A DNA stretch of 64,000 nt from VXYL01 sp965116345 (lineage in GTDB: Bacteria > Pseudomonadota > Gammaproteobacteria > Pseudomonadales > Azotimanducaceae), in assembly GCA_965116345.1 (NCBI GenBank), contig OZ220680.1, positions 744,001-808,000 on the forward strand, read 5' to 3'. Both the position numbers and the translations under genes were made by a program. The stretch's first letter is position 1. Each line of letters begins with the position of its first letter. The notes beneath the pieces are model-generated. The model was not told where the DNA came from, searched no databases, and was given only the letters and a program-made list of their open reading frames with translations. Of the stretch, positions 26,608-36,398 are shown piece by piece.

Positions 26608-29600
26608 GTGAAGGTGCTGGTCGCGAACCGCGGCGAGATCGCGATCCGCATCATGCGCGCGGCGGCGGAACTCGACATCGCCACGGTGGCGGTGGCGCCC
26701 CGCGACGACGCCGACGCGCTGCACACCGGCAAGGCCGATGAGGCCGTCACCCTCGATGGCCGCGGCGCCGCGGCCTACCGGGATGCCGAGCAGATCATCG
26801 CCGCCGCCCTCGACGCGGGCTGCGATGCCATCCACCCGGGCTACGGCTTCCTGGCCGAGAACGCCGCCTTCGCCCGACGCTGCGCGGCGTCCGGGGTCGT
26901 GTTCGTCGGCCCACGCGTCGACACCCTCGAGCTGTTCGGCGACAAGGCTCGCGCCCGCGCCGCGGCTGCCGACGCCGACGTGCCGGTAATCCGCGGCATC
27001 GACCACGCGGTTTCCGTCGAGGAGGCCGCGGAGTTCCTCGAGGCGCTCGGCAACGGGCGCGGCATGATGATCAAGGCCATCGCCGGCGGCGGCGGTCGCG
27101 GCACGCGCCTGGTGGAAAGCACGGACGAGGTGGCGGCGACCTATGCGCGCTGCCGCGCCGAGGCCGAGGCGGTGTTCGGCGACGGTGGGGTCTACGTCGA
27201 GGAGTTCATGCCCCGGGCGCGTCACGTCGAGGTGCAGGTACTCGGCGACGCGAACGGCAACATCGCCCACCTCGGCGAGCGCGAATGCAGCGTCCAGCGG
27301 CACTTCCAGAAGCTCGTCGAGGTCGCGCCCGCCCCGGGTCTCGGGGACGACCTGCGCGGACGGATCATCGACGCGGCGGTGCGTTTCGCCGCCACCGCCG
27401 GCTACTGCAACGCCGGGACGTTCGAGTTTCTGGTCGACGTCGCCAACGCCAATGAGCCGTTCGCCTTCATCGAGACCAACGCGCGCCTTGACGATTCCCA
27501 CGCCGTGACCGAGGAGGTCGTCGGAATGGACATCGTCAAGGCGCAGCTGAAACTTGCCGGGGGTGCCACGCTCGCAGACCTCGGGTTGGATCAGGCCGTC
27601 ACGCGGCGCGGCTACGCCATCGAGGCCCGGGTGTGCATGGAGTCGGTGCGCGAGGATGGCGCCATCCTGCCGACCGCCGGCACCCTCGCCGCCTACGAGG
27701 CACCGAGCGGGCCGGGTGTACGCACCGACGGTTTCGGCTACGCCGGCTACGAGACGAGCCTGTCCTTCGATCCGTTGCTCGCCAAGGTGGTCGGGCATTC
27801 GCCGGCAGTGGATCTTGGCGAAGCCGTGGCCCGGACCTCGCGCGCCCTGGCGGAGTTTCGCATCGAGGGCGTCGAGACCAACATCGACTTCCTGCGCAGC
27901 ATTCTCGCCCACCCGGACTTCGTCGCCGGCGATGTCAACACCCGCTTCGTCGACGAGCACATCGCAGACCTCGCGGTCGCCCGGGACCGGCCCCGCTTCG
28001 TCATGCCGAGCGGCTTCGAGGGAAGCACCGTTGCGAAACCACAGGAGCAGCAGGCGGTCGGCCCGGAGGGATCGGTGGGCCTGGCATCGCCGATCCAGGG
28101 GACGATCGTCGAGATCGGTGTCGAGATCGGCGAGGAAGTCCGCGTCGGCCAGGCGGTGGCCGTGGTCGAGGCCATGAAGCTGCAGCACGACATCCGGGCG
28201 GAGCGAAGCGGCGTGGTGTGCGCCGTATCGATGGCCGAAGGCGACGTAGTGCGCGAGGGCTATCCCATCGTCTTCATCCACGAAACGGATGTCGAAGGCG
28301 GTGCCTTGGAAGGGGACACCGGGGCGGACCTCGACCACATACGCGGCGATCTCCGGGAGGTGTTCGACCGCATCGAGCAGACCCTGGACACATCGCAGGC
28401 GGAAGCGGTGACGGCGCTGCACGATCGAGGCCGGCGGACGGCGCGGGAGAATCTCGACGACCTGATGGACGCTGGCTCATTCCGGGAATTCGGTCCGCCG
28501 GCGGCGGGATCGGCGCTCGGCGGCACGGTCATGGGTTTCGGCAGCGTCAATGCGGACCTGGTCGGCGAGGGGCACTCCCGAGTGGCGGTCGTGCACAGCA
28601 ACTACGAAGCGGTCGCCTATGCGCATGGCCACTACCGCCAGGAGCAGGTCCACGAAATGGTCCACGACTGGCGACTGCCCCTGGTGCTGTTCTCCGAGGG
28701 CGAGGCGCAACCCTACGGCAACGTCGGCAACGTCGGCATGGACGCAAGCGTATTCACGGACTTCGCCAAGCTGTCCGGGCTGGTGCCGCTAGTCGGCGTC
28801 AACCTCGGCGACTGTTTCGCCGGCAACGCCGCCCTGCTCGCCTGTTGCGACGTCATCATCGCCACCGAGAACTCCACCATCGGCATGAACGGACCCGCGG
28901 TCGTCCAGGCAAGCGGCATGGGAACCCATACGTCGGAAGACCTGGGCTCGATGTCGTTCCAGGCCGCGAACGGCGATGTCGACATCCTGGTCACGGACGA
29001 TGCCGCCGCGGTCGAGGCGGTCAAGAAGTACGTTCCCTACTTCCAGGGACCCGTCGCCGACTGGGAGGCGCCCGACCAGCGCCGGATGCGCCACATCATC
29101 CCGGAGAACCGCGTGCGCACCTACGAGATGCGGGACATCATCCACACCCTCGCCGACGAGGACTCCGTCCTCGAGATCCGCGAGGACTTCGGCATCGGCG
29201 TCATCACGGCGTTCATCCGCGTCGAAGGCCGGCCCATGGGTGTGGTCGCCAACAATCCGGCGCACCTCGCGGGGGCGGTGGACAGTCCCGGGGCCGACAA
29301 GGGCGCACGGTTCTTCCAACTGTGCGATGCCTTCGACATACCCGTGGTGGTCTTCATGGACTGCCCGGGGATCATGGTGGGACCCGACCACGAGCGCACG
29401 GCCCTGGTCCGGCATGCGGTGCGGTTGTTCAATATCGGCGCCAACTGCACCACCCCGATGTTCGGCATCATGGTACGAAAAGCCTACGGTCTCGGCGTGC
29501 AGGCGATGATCGGCGGGGCCTCGTCGGTGCCCTTTCTAACCGTCGCCTGGCCCACCGCCGAATTCGCCGGAATGAACATCGACGGCGCCGTGAAACTCTC

Positions 29601-29823
29601 CGCGCGGCGGGAACTCGCGGCCATCGAAGATCCGGAGGAACGCAAGGCTGCCTACGAAGCACGCGTCGCCCAGGGCTACGAGTCGGCGCGCGCGATCAAC
29701 TCCGGCGCGCGATACGTCATCGACCCGGCCGACACCCGGGCGTTCATCACCAAGGGCATGAAGAGCCTCCCGCCGGTACCTCCGCGTACGGCCAAGAAAC
29801 GTCCGTACGTCGATACCTGGTAG
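26608..29823 (+). CDS. Single-chain acyl-CoA carboxylase paralog with biotinylation site but degenerate BC and CT active sites
   Basis: A 1,071-aa paralog of the preceding gene, with long stretches of near-identity in the N-terminal 450 residues. The carrier domain has EAMKLQHD with Lys524 ready for biotin. In the biotin carboxylase domain the invariant QVEH reads DDSH (D295-D296-S297), losing the glutamate that activates bicarbonate; the ATP-grasp Gly loop and other motifs remain. In the carboxyltransferase half AEGGGGRPG is replaced by SEGEAQPYGN (from 696) and about 37 residues after it are deleted, while FGIMVRKAYGLG is kept. The chain thus looks like a carrier subunit that lost two catalytic functions. 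It starts at a GTG at 26608 (annotated M; AAGGTG context), 30 nt after the upstream stop. An alternative is simple decay of one copy, but the frame is intact over 3.2 kb. Confidence 0.88.
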   Translation: MKVLVANRGEIAIRIMRAAAELDIATVAVAPRDDADALHTGKADEAVTLDGRGAAAYRDAEQIIAAALDAGCDAIHPGYGFLAENAAFARRCAASGVVFVGPRVDTLELFGDKARARAAAADADVPVIRGIDHAVSVEEAAEFLEALGNGRGMMIKAIAGGGGRGTRLVESTDEVAATYARCRAEAEAVFGDGGVYVEEFMPRARHVEVQVLGDANGNIAHLGERECSVQRHFQKLVEVAPAPGLGDDLRGRIIDAAVRFAATAGYCNAGTFEFLVDVANANEPFAFIETNARLDDSHAVTEEVVGMDIVKAQLKLAGGATLADLGLDQAVTRRGYAIEARVCMESVREDGAILPTAGTLAAYEAPSGPGVRTDGFGYAGYETSLSFDPLLAKVVGHSPAVDLGEAVARTSRALAEFRIEGVETNIDFLRSILAHPDFVAGDVNTRFVDEHIADLAVARDRPRFVMPSGFEGSTVAKPQEQQAVGPEGSVGLASPIQGTIVEIGVEIGEEVRVGQAVAVVEAMKLQHDIRAERSGVVCAVSMAEGDVVREGYPIVFIHETDVEGGALEGDTGADLDHIRGDLREVFDRIEQTLDTSQAEAVTALHDRGRRTARENLDDLMDAGSFREFGPPAAGSALGGTVMGFGSVNADLVGEGHSRVAVVHSNYEAVAYAHGHYRQEQVHEMVHDWRLPLVLFSEGEAQPYGNVGNVGMDASVFTDFAKLSGLVPLVGVNLGDCFAGNAALLACCDVIIATENSTIGMNGPAVVQASGMGTHTSEDLGSMSFQAANGDVDILVTDDAAAVEAVKKYVPYFQGPVADWEAPDQRRMRHIIPENRVRTYEMRDIIHTLADEDSVLEIREDFGIGVITAFIRVEGRPMGVVANNPAHLAGAVDSPGADKGARFFQLCDAFDIPVVVFMDCPGIMVGPDHERTALVRHAVRLFNIGANCTTPMFGIMVRKAYGLGVQAMIGGASSVPFLTVAWPTAEFAGMNIDGAVKLSARRELAAIEDPEERKAAYEARVAQGYESARAINSGARYVIDPADTRAFITKGMKSLPPVPPRTAKKRPYVDTW

Positions 29824-29890
29824 CACACGAGAAAGCTCGGCTGCCGGGCTCCGGCTATCATCCACGCAACACGACCGTTGAGGCTCCGAC

Positions 29891-30991
29891 ATGGCCGAAC
29901 TGCCCCGCGACATCCCTGGTGAGAACCTCAAGCGCTGGCTGGCGCGCACGCCGGAAGCGGCGATCGACCCCGACCAGCCGATCATCGACCCGCACCATCA
30001 TCTCTGGGATCGCCGTCCCCGCCCGGAGCTTGCGCGCGATGCACGACAGCAACTTCGATACCTGGCCGACGACCTGGTGGAGGACATCCGGGGCACCGGC
30101 CACAACGTCGTGGACACGGTCTTCGTCGAGTGCCGGTCCATGTATCGCGAGAATGGCGGATTGCTCGCGCCAGTGGGAGAGACGGAGTTCGTCCAGGGCG
30201 CCGCGGCGATGGCGGCATCAGGGCTCTACGGCGAAGGCGTACGCTTCTGCGGGGCGATCGTCGGCTTCGCCAATCTGACGCATGGCGCCGCGGTCGAAGA
30301 GGTGCTGCTGGCGCACCGCGCGGCGGGCCGCAACTTCCGCGGTATCCGCCACGCCCACGGCTGGCATGCATCGCCCGACATGCCCAAGTCCCATCACCCG
30401 ACGGCGGGCACCGAAGGGCTCCTCGCATCGCCGACCTTCCGGCAAGGGTTCGCGGTACTCGACAAGCTCGGCATGGTGTTCGATTGCTGGGGCTACCACG
30501 GCCAACTGGGTGAGGTCGCGACGCTGGCCAGTGCTTTCCCCGGTACGACGATCATCCTCAACCATATCGGCGGGCCCATCGCCATGGGGCCGTACGAGGG
30601 CGAACGGGACGGGCGCTTGTTCGAGGAATGGAAGACGGGGATCGAGACCGTCGCGCGATGCCCCAACATCGTCGTCAAGGTCGGCGGGTGCGGGATGGTG
30701 ACCTATGGCTTCGGTTTCGAGCATCAGGAGGATCCACCGGATTCGAAGACGCTCGCTCGTGCCTGGCAACCGTACTTCGCACACCTCATCGATTGCTTCG
30801 GCTCGTCGCGGTGCATGTTCGAGTCGAACTTCCCGGTCGACAAGCTGTCGTGTTCCTACGGCAACCTCTGGAACGCCTTCAAACGGATCGCGAACGATCT
30901 CGGACTGTCGGCCGAAGAACGCGCCGACGTGTTCCATCGCACCGCGGCTCGCAGCTACTCGATGGACGCGACGGTTGCGTCATCGGCGTAG
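29891..30991 (+). CDS. Amidohydrolase-family metal-dependent hydrolase
   Basis: A 366-aa TIM-barrel amidohydrolase (Amidohydro_2 branch) acting on C-N or C-C/lactone bonds. Metal-ligand signatures are DQPIIDPHHHLWD near residues 35-45 (HxH), FRGIRHAHGWHAS, MVFDCWGYHGQLGEV (His), TTIILNHIGGP (His) and CMFESNFPVDK (Asp). The WHxxP-type C-terminal portion resembles lactonase and decarboxylase relatives. It starts 67 nt after the second carboxylase, on the same strand. No specific substrate can be named. Confidence 0.85.
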   Translation: MAELPRDIPGENLKRWLARTPEAAIDPDQPIIDPHHHLWDRRPRPELARDARQQLRYLADDLVEDIRGTGHNVVDTVFVECRSMYRENGGLLAPVGETEFVQGAAAMAASGLYGEGVRFCGAIVGFANLTHGAAVEEVLLAHRAAGRNFRGIRHAHGWHASPDMPKSHHPTAGTEGLLASPTFRQGFAVLDKLGMVFDCWGYHGQLGEVATLASAFPGTTIILNHIGGPIAMGPYEGERDGRLFEEWKTGIETVARCPNIVVKVGGCGMVTYGFGFEHQEDPPDSKTLARAWQPYFAHLIDCFGSSRCMFESNFPVDKLSCSYGNLWNAFKRIANDLGLSAEERADVFHRTAARSYSMDATVASSA

Positions 30992-31131
30992 ACGTCATTC
31001 CAGCGTCCTTCCGGTGTCGGCAAGCCGGGAGGCACCCGATAGGACTTCCGGGTCGTTGCACATCGGATTTCGGTTCCGCACACTCGAACGTTCGTGGAAG
31101 AACGGTGCCGATGGGCTGCTCTTGCTGATCA

Positions 31132-34100
31132 ATGTCAGATGCTGAGGTCATTGACCCCAATGCCGGGGTCGATCCGCGCGTGTCGACGCTCGTCGAGGAT
31201 GCGCGCAAGAAGCTCGTAGACACCGGAACACGCAACCGCCTCGTTCACTTGAACCGTACGGGACGCGGACGATTCTTGAACATCGTCAACGAACGGTCCG
31301 ACGATGTCTTCCGCATCCTCCATGCCGAGCGGCGGAAAATGCGATTCCATGCATCCGAGGATGCGCCCGCCGATGAAGTGGAGGACGGCGAAGGCGTCCA
31401 CTTCGACGAGGTCGACCTCGTCGGCTTCGACGGGTTCGACGAGGTCGACGAGTCGCGGTTCACCGACCGTCTCCTCGACACCAACCTCGGTACGGACGCG
31501 TTGCAGAAGCGGCTGTTGCAACTGGCCAGGGATGCGCGGATCGCGGAGGAGGAGCAGGGGATCAACATCCTGTTCCTCGCGCTTGGCTTCCTCGCCTGGT
31601 TCGAAGACGAGAAATCCGAGGTGCCGCGCGAAGCCCCCCTGATCCTCGTTCCCGTTGAGCTGGTGCGCAATGAACGTACTTCCACATACGACATCCGCGC
31701 CCGGGAGGAGGACGTCGTCACGAATCTCCCCCTGCAGTCGAGACTGCGCGAGGATTTCGGTCTGACCCTGCCCGAGATCGAGGACGAGGACGATTGGAGT
31801 CCTTCCGTATACCTCGATGCCGTACGTGATGCCCTGACAACCAAACCGCGCTGGCGTGTGGACGACAACGGCGCCCAACTCGGGTTCTTTTCGTTCGCGA
31901 AGCAGCTGATGCAGCGCGACCTGGAACAAGCGCAGTGGCCCGAAGGCGGCCTCGCCGCCAACGCGATGATCCGAGGCCTAATGCACGCCGGGTTCGAAAC
32001 GGAATCCAGTCCGTTCCCGGACGGAAAGAGGCTTGACCACCTGCTCCCTCCGCAGGACATCGTGCAGGTCATCGACGCGGACGCCCCGCAGACCAAGGTC
32101 ATCGAGGAGGCCCGGCGTGGCAGGAACCTGGTCGTCCAGGGGCCGCCCGGGACCGGCAAGTCGCAGACCATCACGAACGTCATCGCGGCCGCGGCGCACG
32201 ACGGCAAGACCGTGCTCTTCATGGCGGAGAAGATGGCCGCCCTGGATGTGGTTCTTGGTCGGTTGCGCAAGTGTGGGCTCGGCGAACTTTGTCTCGAGCT
32301 CCACTCGCGCCATGCCAACAAGCGAGAAGTCCTGCAGGAGATCGGTCGGACGCTCCAATCGCGCAAGGAGGAAGAGCCGCCGGACATCGACGCGACGGAA
32401 TTGCGTCGAAAACGGGACGAACTGAACGGTATTGCGGACCTGCTCCACACGGCCATTGAGCATCGGGACTACACGCCGTTCGAAGCCATGGCCGATGTCG
32501 TGGGATTCATTGGCGACCGTCGCCGGCCGCCCGACTTGGACCGCGAGGGCCTAGGCGAGCTGGATGTCGAACAACGTCGTCGGATCGAGCGCGACATCGC
32601 GAGTCTGGCCGAGTTGCTCGCCGCGACCGGCCCCCGCTCCCAACACTCATTCGCGGGCTGCCGCGAGCTCCACCTGCAACCCGTCGCGTTGCAGCGTTTG
32701 GACAACGCTCTGGGCACGGCAATCAACGAACTCGACGACGCCCTGTCGAGGAGCCGGGCGTTTGCTCGCGGTCGCTCTTACGAAGAGCACGAATCGAGTA
32801 CCGACGAGTGGCTCCCACGGGCGGATTCCGTCGCCGACCTCCGGCAAAGCGCCCGGTTTCTCGACCTCGTCGGGCACCGTCCGCAACGGGCGGCTCAGCT
32901 AATAGACGCGGCCTTCGGCAAGGAATTGGCGCGCGATCTGGCCGGGGCGCTGGAGATCGGTGGCCATTGGGCGCAGGCCAAGCAAGATGCCGAGCCTCGG
33001 TTTCGAGACCACGCCTGGGAGATTCCGGCGGCGCCACTGCAGTTGGACCTTGAGCGCGGCGCGGCCCCCGGTCTGAGTTCCTTCCTTGCCCGACTCGGCG
33101 GCGCCTACCGGCGTGCAAGCAAGACCCTCGCAGGGATTGTGCAGGGCGAATTGCCGAAGTCGGGCGCTGATCGCGTTGACCTCGCGAGACAACTAGCGGA
33201 AGTGCAGCGCCGCCGTCGCGAATTGGCCAACGAGGAGGGGTTCCTCGTTCAACAACTCGGTGCCGTATGGCGAGGCGAACGAACGGACTTTGACGGCCTT
33301 CGCGATGCCGCTGTCTGGCTCGCCGAAGTGGAGGCTACCCACATTGCAGGTTCGATAACCGACTTGGAGCGTGCGGAATCGACGTTTTCCGGACCGTTGG
33401 AGACAGGCCGGGCGATCGGGGAAACGGCATCTTCCGCATTGGCCGCAGTCCGCGCAGTGGTGGAACTGCTGCGCCTCGACCTCGCGGATATGGGGTTGGG
33501 CGATCACATCGATCAATCCCCTCTGTCGGCCTTGCACGACCGATTCGTGGCGATGGCGGCGAGTCGGGAGGGTTACAACGAGTGGCGCCGGATTCAGCAC
33601 CTTGTCGAACAGCTAACGGGCGCCGGTCTTGGCGCGGTTGTGACGATGCTGGACGATGGACGGCTCGCACCCGCAGATGCGGTGGGCGAATTCGCCTACG
33701 CCGCGGCGGAAGCGCGTTGGGAGTTGGCCACGGAGTCCGCACCTGGTCTCGCGAGTCTCGCCGACTTGGACCGACACCAACTGGTATCGACATTCGACGC
33801 CTTGGAGTCCGAGCACATCGAGAACGTCCAAGACCTGATCCGATCGCGTCACCTCGCCCAACTGCCGCTCGGCGCTGCGGGAGAGATGGCTGTCATCCGT
33901 GGCGAGATCGCCCGCAAGAGGCCGCGCATGCCGATTCGCCGGCTAATGGAGAAGGCGGGCGGCATGGTGCAGCGCATCAAGCCCGTGTTTCTGATGAGCC
34001 CGATCTCCATCGCCCAGTTCCTGCCGCCCAAGGCGTTGCGGTTCGATGTACTGGTGGTCGACGAGGCGAGCCAAGTACGACCCGAGGACGCCTTGGGCGC

Positions 34101-35928
34101 GATCGCGCGGTGCGGACAGATCGTCATCGTCGGTGACCAGAAGCAATTGCCGCCCACCTCGTTCTTCGATCGCCTGGCGGCGGACGAACCCCTCAACGAG
34201 GAGGACGACGACGCGGATGGTGTTGTCAGGGCGACCGAGATGGAGAGCATCCTCACGTTGTGCGAGGCGCGGGGCATCAGCTCGCGGATGCTCGAATGGC
34301 ACTACCGTTCGCGGGATCCGTCGTTGATTCGGGTATCCAACGAGGAGTTCTACGACGGTCGCCTCATCCTGCCTCCCTCGCCCCTCGAGCTGGATGACTC
34401 CTATGGTTTGTCGTTCGAAAGAGTCCCGGGGGTCTTTGCCACGAGAGGAAGCGGCGGCGCCGGTCGGCCCGGCACCAACCGGATCGAGGCAGAGCATGTC
34501 GTCGGCGCGGTAGCGGCTCACGCCCGGGAGTGGCCGGGCATGTCGCTTGGTGTCGTGACGTTCTCCAAGGCGCAGGCGGACATGATCACGGAACTCCTCG
34601 AACACGAAAGGCGTCGAGATCAGGTGCTCAACGGCTTTCTCCGCGAGGGTCACGCTGAAGATGCCTTCGTCAAGAACATCGAGAACGTCCAGGGGGACGA
34701 GCGGGACGTGATCTTCATCAGCGTCGGCTATGGACCGACCGAGCCCGGAGGGCGGCTGAGGAACATGCGTTTCGGTCCGGTCAACGCGGAAGGGGGCGAG
34801 CGGCGCCTGAACGTCCTCTTCACCCGTGCCCGGGCGCGTTGTCGTGTGTTCGCTTCGTTCGACCCCGGGGACATGGATCTGATTCGCGCCCCCGGCAACG
34901 GTCCGCGTGTCCTGAAGCGGTTTCTCGATTTCGCAAAGACCGGCGAGGCGGAGGAGCGCAAGCCTTCTGGGGGCGGCGCGGACAGCCCGTTCGAGGAGGA
35001 CGTGGCCAATGTCATCCGCTCGCTTGGCTATCTTGCCGATCACCAGGTCGGAAGCGCCGGCTTCCGAATCGACGTCGGGGTCAGACATCCAGACGCGCCG
35101 GGCAAGTACATCCTGGCGGTTGAGTGCGATGGTGCGGCGTACCACAGTGCTTTGTCTGCGCGCGAACGCGACCGGCATCGCCAGGCCGTGCTCGAGGGGC
35201 TGGGCTGGACGTTCCACCGAATCTGGAGTACCGACTGGTTCCACCGCCGTTCCCGGGAGCGACAACGCCTGGAGCGAGCGCTCGCCGACGCGCGGGCCGC
35301 GGTCGAACGCACGCGGGTGCGCGGCGCCAATGATGACGGTCTTCGCCCGGAACCGGTGGATCCGGTCGCGGCTTCGACGATCGAAGAAGATGTTGGCGCC
35401 GTGTCCCATCCGGCAATCACCGCACCCTTGGTCTACCGCCAAGCCAACGTCGCGGTGGATACGGCGCTGGAACCGCACGAGGTGGCGTCATCAGTTCTGG
35501 CCAACGTGGTACGTCAGATTATCGCCGTCGAAGGTCCCATTCACGTCAACCTGGTTGCGCGTCGAATCGCGGAATCGTTCGGCAAGGGCCGGGCCGGTGC
35601 GCGAATCGCCGACGCGACCCAAGCGGCGTTGCGACATGCCGAGCGGCACAGTGGCGGTGACTTGCTGGTGCGCCGCGGCTTCTGGCTGACACGCGAGCAG
35701 AGTGAGCAGATGCCCATACGGGACAGGTCGGCGGCGGGCGGCGGCGCGGACAAGGCGGCGATGTTGCCGCCCATGGAGATCGTGGCCGCTTCCGAGTTGA
35801 TCCAACGGGAGAGTGGTCGAGTGGAGCAAGGCGACCTGATCCGTGAGGTGAGCCGTCTGCTCGGGTTCAAACGGGCGGGAGCCGACTTAAGGCGGGTGAT
35901 CGGCAGGGCATTGGACGAGATTCGCTAG
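31132..35928 (+). CDS. DUF4011-SF1 helicase-REase_MTES_1575-DUF3320 protein, putative defence helicase-nuclease
   Basis: A 1,598-aa protein. The N-terminus fits DUF4011 (ARKKLVDTGTRNRLVHLNR, INILFLALGFLAWFEDE). A superfamily 1 (Upf1-like, COG1112) helicase follows, with Walker A GPPGTGKSQT (Lys343), Walker B VVDEASQV (D977-E978), GDQKQLPPTSFFD, MLEWHYRSRDPSLI and NVQGDERDVIFISVGYG. Near residue 1331 is a Vsr/REase_MTES_1575-type nuclease motif (RIDVGVRHPDAP, AVECDGAAYHSAL, HRIWSTDW). The C-terminal 150 residues fit DUF3320 (NVVRQIIAVEGPIHVNLVAR). Proteins of this layout are frequent in defence islands and resemble helicase-nuclease systems such as Mokosh, though the nuclease here is not PLD. 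The neighbourhood (TA locus, hsdS remnant) agrees. The stop codon is embedded in a palindromic repeat. Confidence 0.85.
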   Translation: MSDAEVIDPNAGVDPRVSTLVEDARKKLVDTGTRNRLVHLNRTGRGRFLNIVNERSDDVFRILHAERRKMRFHASEDAPADEVEDGEGVHFDEVDLVGFDGFDEVDESRFTDRLLDTNLGTDALQKRLLQLARDARIAEEEQGINILFLALGFLAWFEDEKSEVPREAPLILVPVELVRNERTSTYDIRAREEDVVTNLPLQSRLREDFGLTLPEIEDEDDWSPSVYLDAVRDALTTKPRWRVDDNGAQLGFFSFAKQLMQRDLEQAQWPEGGLAANAMIRGLMHAGFETESSPFPDGKRLDHLLPPQDIVQVIDADAPQTKVIEEARRGRNLVVQGPPGTGKSQTITNVIAAAAHDGKTVLFMAEKMAALDVVLGRLRKCGLGELCLELHSRHANKREVLQEIGRTLQSRKEEEPPDIDATELRRKRDELNGIADLLHTAIEHRDYTPFEAMADVVGFIGDRRRPPDLDREGLGELDVEQRRRIERDIASLAELLAATGPRSQHSFAGCRELHLQPVALQRLDNALGTAINELDDALSRSRAFARGRSYEEHESSTDEWLPRADSVADLRQSARFLDLVGHRPQRAAQLIDAAFGKELARDLAGALEIGGHWAQAKQDAEPRFRDHAWEIPAAPLQLDLERGAAPGLSSFLARLGGAYRRASKTLAGIVQGELPKSGADRVDLARQLAEVQRRRRELANEEGFLVQQLGAVWRGERTDFDGLRDAAVWLAEVEATHIAGSITDLERAESTFSGPLETGRAIGETASSALAAVRAVVELLRLDLADMGLGDHIDQSPLSALHDRFVAMAASREGYNEWRRIQHLVEQLTGAGLGAVVTMLDDGRLAPADAVGEFAYAAAEARWELATESAPGLASLADLDRHQLVSTFDALESEHIENVQDLIRSRHLAQLPLGAAGEMAVIRGEIARKRPRMPIRRLMEKAGGMVQRIKPVFLMSPISIAQFLPPKALRFDVLVVDEASQVRPEDALGAIARCGQIVIVGDQKQLPPTSFFDRLAADEPLNEEDDDADGVVRATEMESILTLCEARGISSRMLEWHYRSRDPSLIRVSNEEFYDGRLILPPSPLELDDSYGLSFERVPGVFATRGSGGAGRPGTNRIEAEHVVGAVAAHAREWPGMSLGVVTFSKAQADMITELLEHERRRDQVLNGFLREGHAEDAFVKNIENVQGDERDVIFISVGYGPTEPGGRLRNMRFGPVNAEGGERRLNVLFTRARARCRVFASFDPGDMDLIRAPGNGPRVLKRFLDFAKTGEAEERKPSGGGADSPFEEDVANVIRSLGYLADHQVGSAGFRIDVGVRHPDAPGKYILAVECDGAAYHSALSARERDRHRQAVLEGLGWTFHRIWSTDWFHRRSRERQRLERALADARAAVERTRVRGANDDGLRPEPVDPVAASTIEEDVGAVSHPAITAPLVYRQANVAVDTALEPHEVASSVLANVVRQIIAVEGPIHVNLVARRIAESFGKGRAGARIADATQAALRHAERHSGGDLLVRRGFWLTREQSEQMPIRDRSAAGGGADKAAMLPPMEIVAASELIQRESGRVEQGDLIREVSRLLGFKRAGADLRRVIGRALDEIR

Positions 35929-35960
35929 CTAGGGAAGGTCTGATTAAGACCTCCCCTAGC
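35928..35960. repeat. Dispersed palindrome, module 2 copy (A)
   Basis: GCTAGGGAAGGTCT (35928-35941) and AGACCTCCCCTAGC (35947-35960) form a 14-bp stem with one mismatch around GATTA. It begins at the last base of the helicase-nuclease stop codon. The same palindrome occurs at 43859-43891. It may act as a bidirectional transcription end. Confidence 0.8.
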
Positions 35961-36058
35961 TGGTCGTGGCGCTCGACATAGCGCCGCAGTTTCCGTTGCG
36001 ACTTCTTCGCGTCGAATTCGGGGTCGTCGCTCGAGACCCTGTACGCTCGTGTCGGTGG

Positions 36059-36398
36059 TCACCCGTCTGGCACCTGTCTCGGGATGGGGATATCCCTAAC
36101 CTGCCCGGCTTGAACATCAGCGATAGCCGCGCGGATCTCTTCGATCCGATGCTGCACCCTGGGCCACGCCGTAGCCATCAGCACCACGATTCCCAGCCTG
36201 CGCCCCGCCAGGTTCTGCTGGTGCCGCATGTTCTGATCGGTCGTCACGATGACCTCGTAGCCGTTCTCTTCGGCCTTTACGGATCAGATCGCCGTTTGCG
36301 AGCAGTTCCCATCCCTTCTCCGCAGACCTGTCCACGGTGTGCTCGCCGAGGTGCCTGCGAAGCGGTGCGGGAGTTCCGTGGTCGAAGAGAACCTTCAC
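36059..36398 (-). pseudogene. DUF5615 PIN-like toxin, frameshifted
   Basis: The first frame gives a GTG start at 36398 (MKVLFDHGTPAPLRRHLG, then KGWELLANGDLIRK), the beginning of a DUF5615 PIN-like protein. At about 36276-36278 the coding sense moves to another frame, which continues YEVIVTTDQNMRHQQNLAGR, then LGIVVLMATAWPRVQHRIEE. Removing one A from CGTAAAGGCC restores LIRKAEENGYEVIVTTDQN. The conserved Asp residues (VLFD, TTDQN) are both present, so the lesion is one base in a homopolymer: a real mutation or a sequence error. The GTG overlaps the antitoxin stop as GTGA. Confidence 0.7.

Noticed and set aside
23365..28422. Two antisense reading frames of about 630 codons on the minus strand opposite the carboxylases
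   Set aside because: They lie fully inside strongly conserved genes, have His/Gly/Arg-biased translation and no family match; they are GC-codon shadows.
23104..29823. Pyruvate carboxylase or a plain gene duplication with full function
   Set aside because: The carboxyltransferase is of acyl-CoA type, and key residues are missing in each chain.
33943..35478. A 511-codon minus-strand frame opposite the helicase-nuclease
   Set aside because: It is a shadow of the conserved helicase and nuclease motifs.
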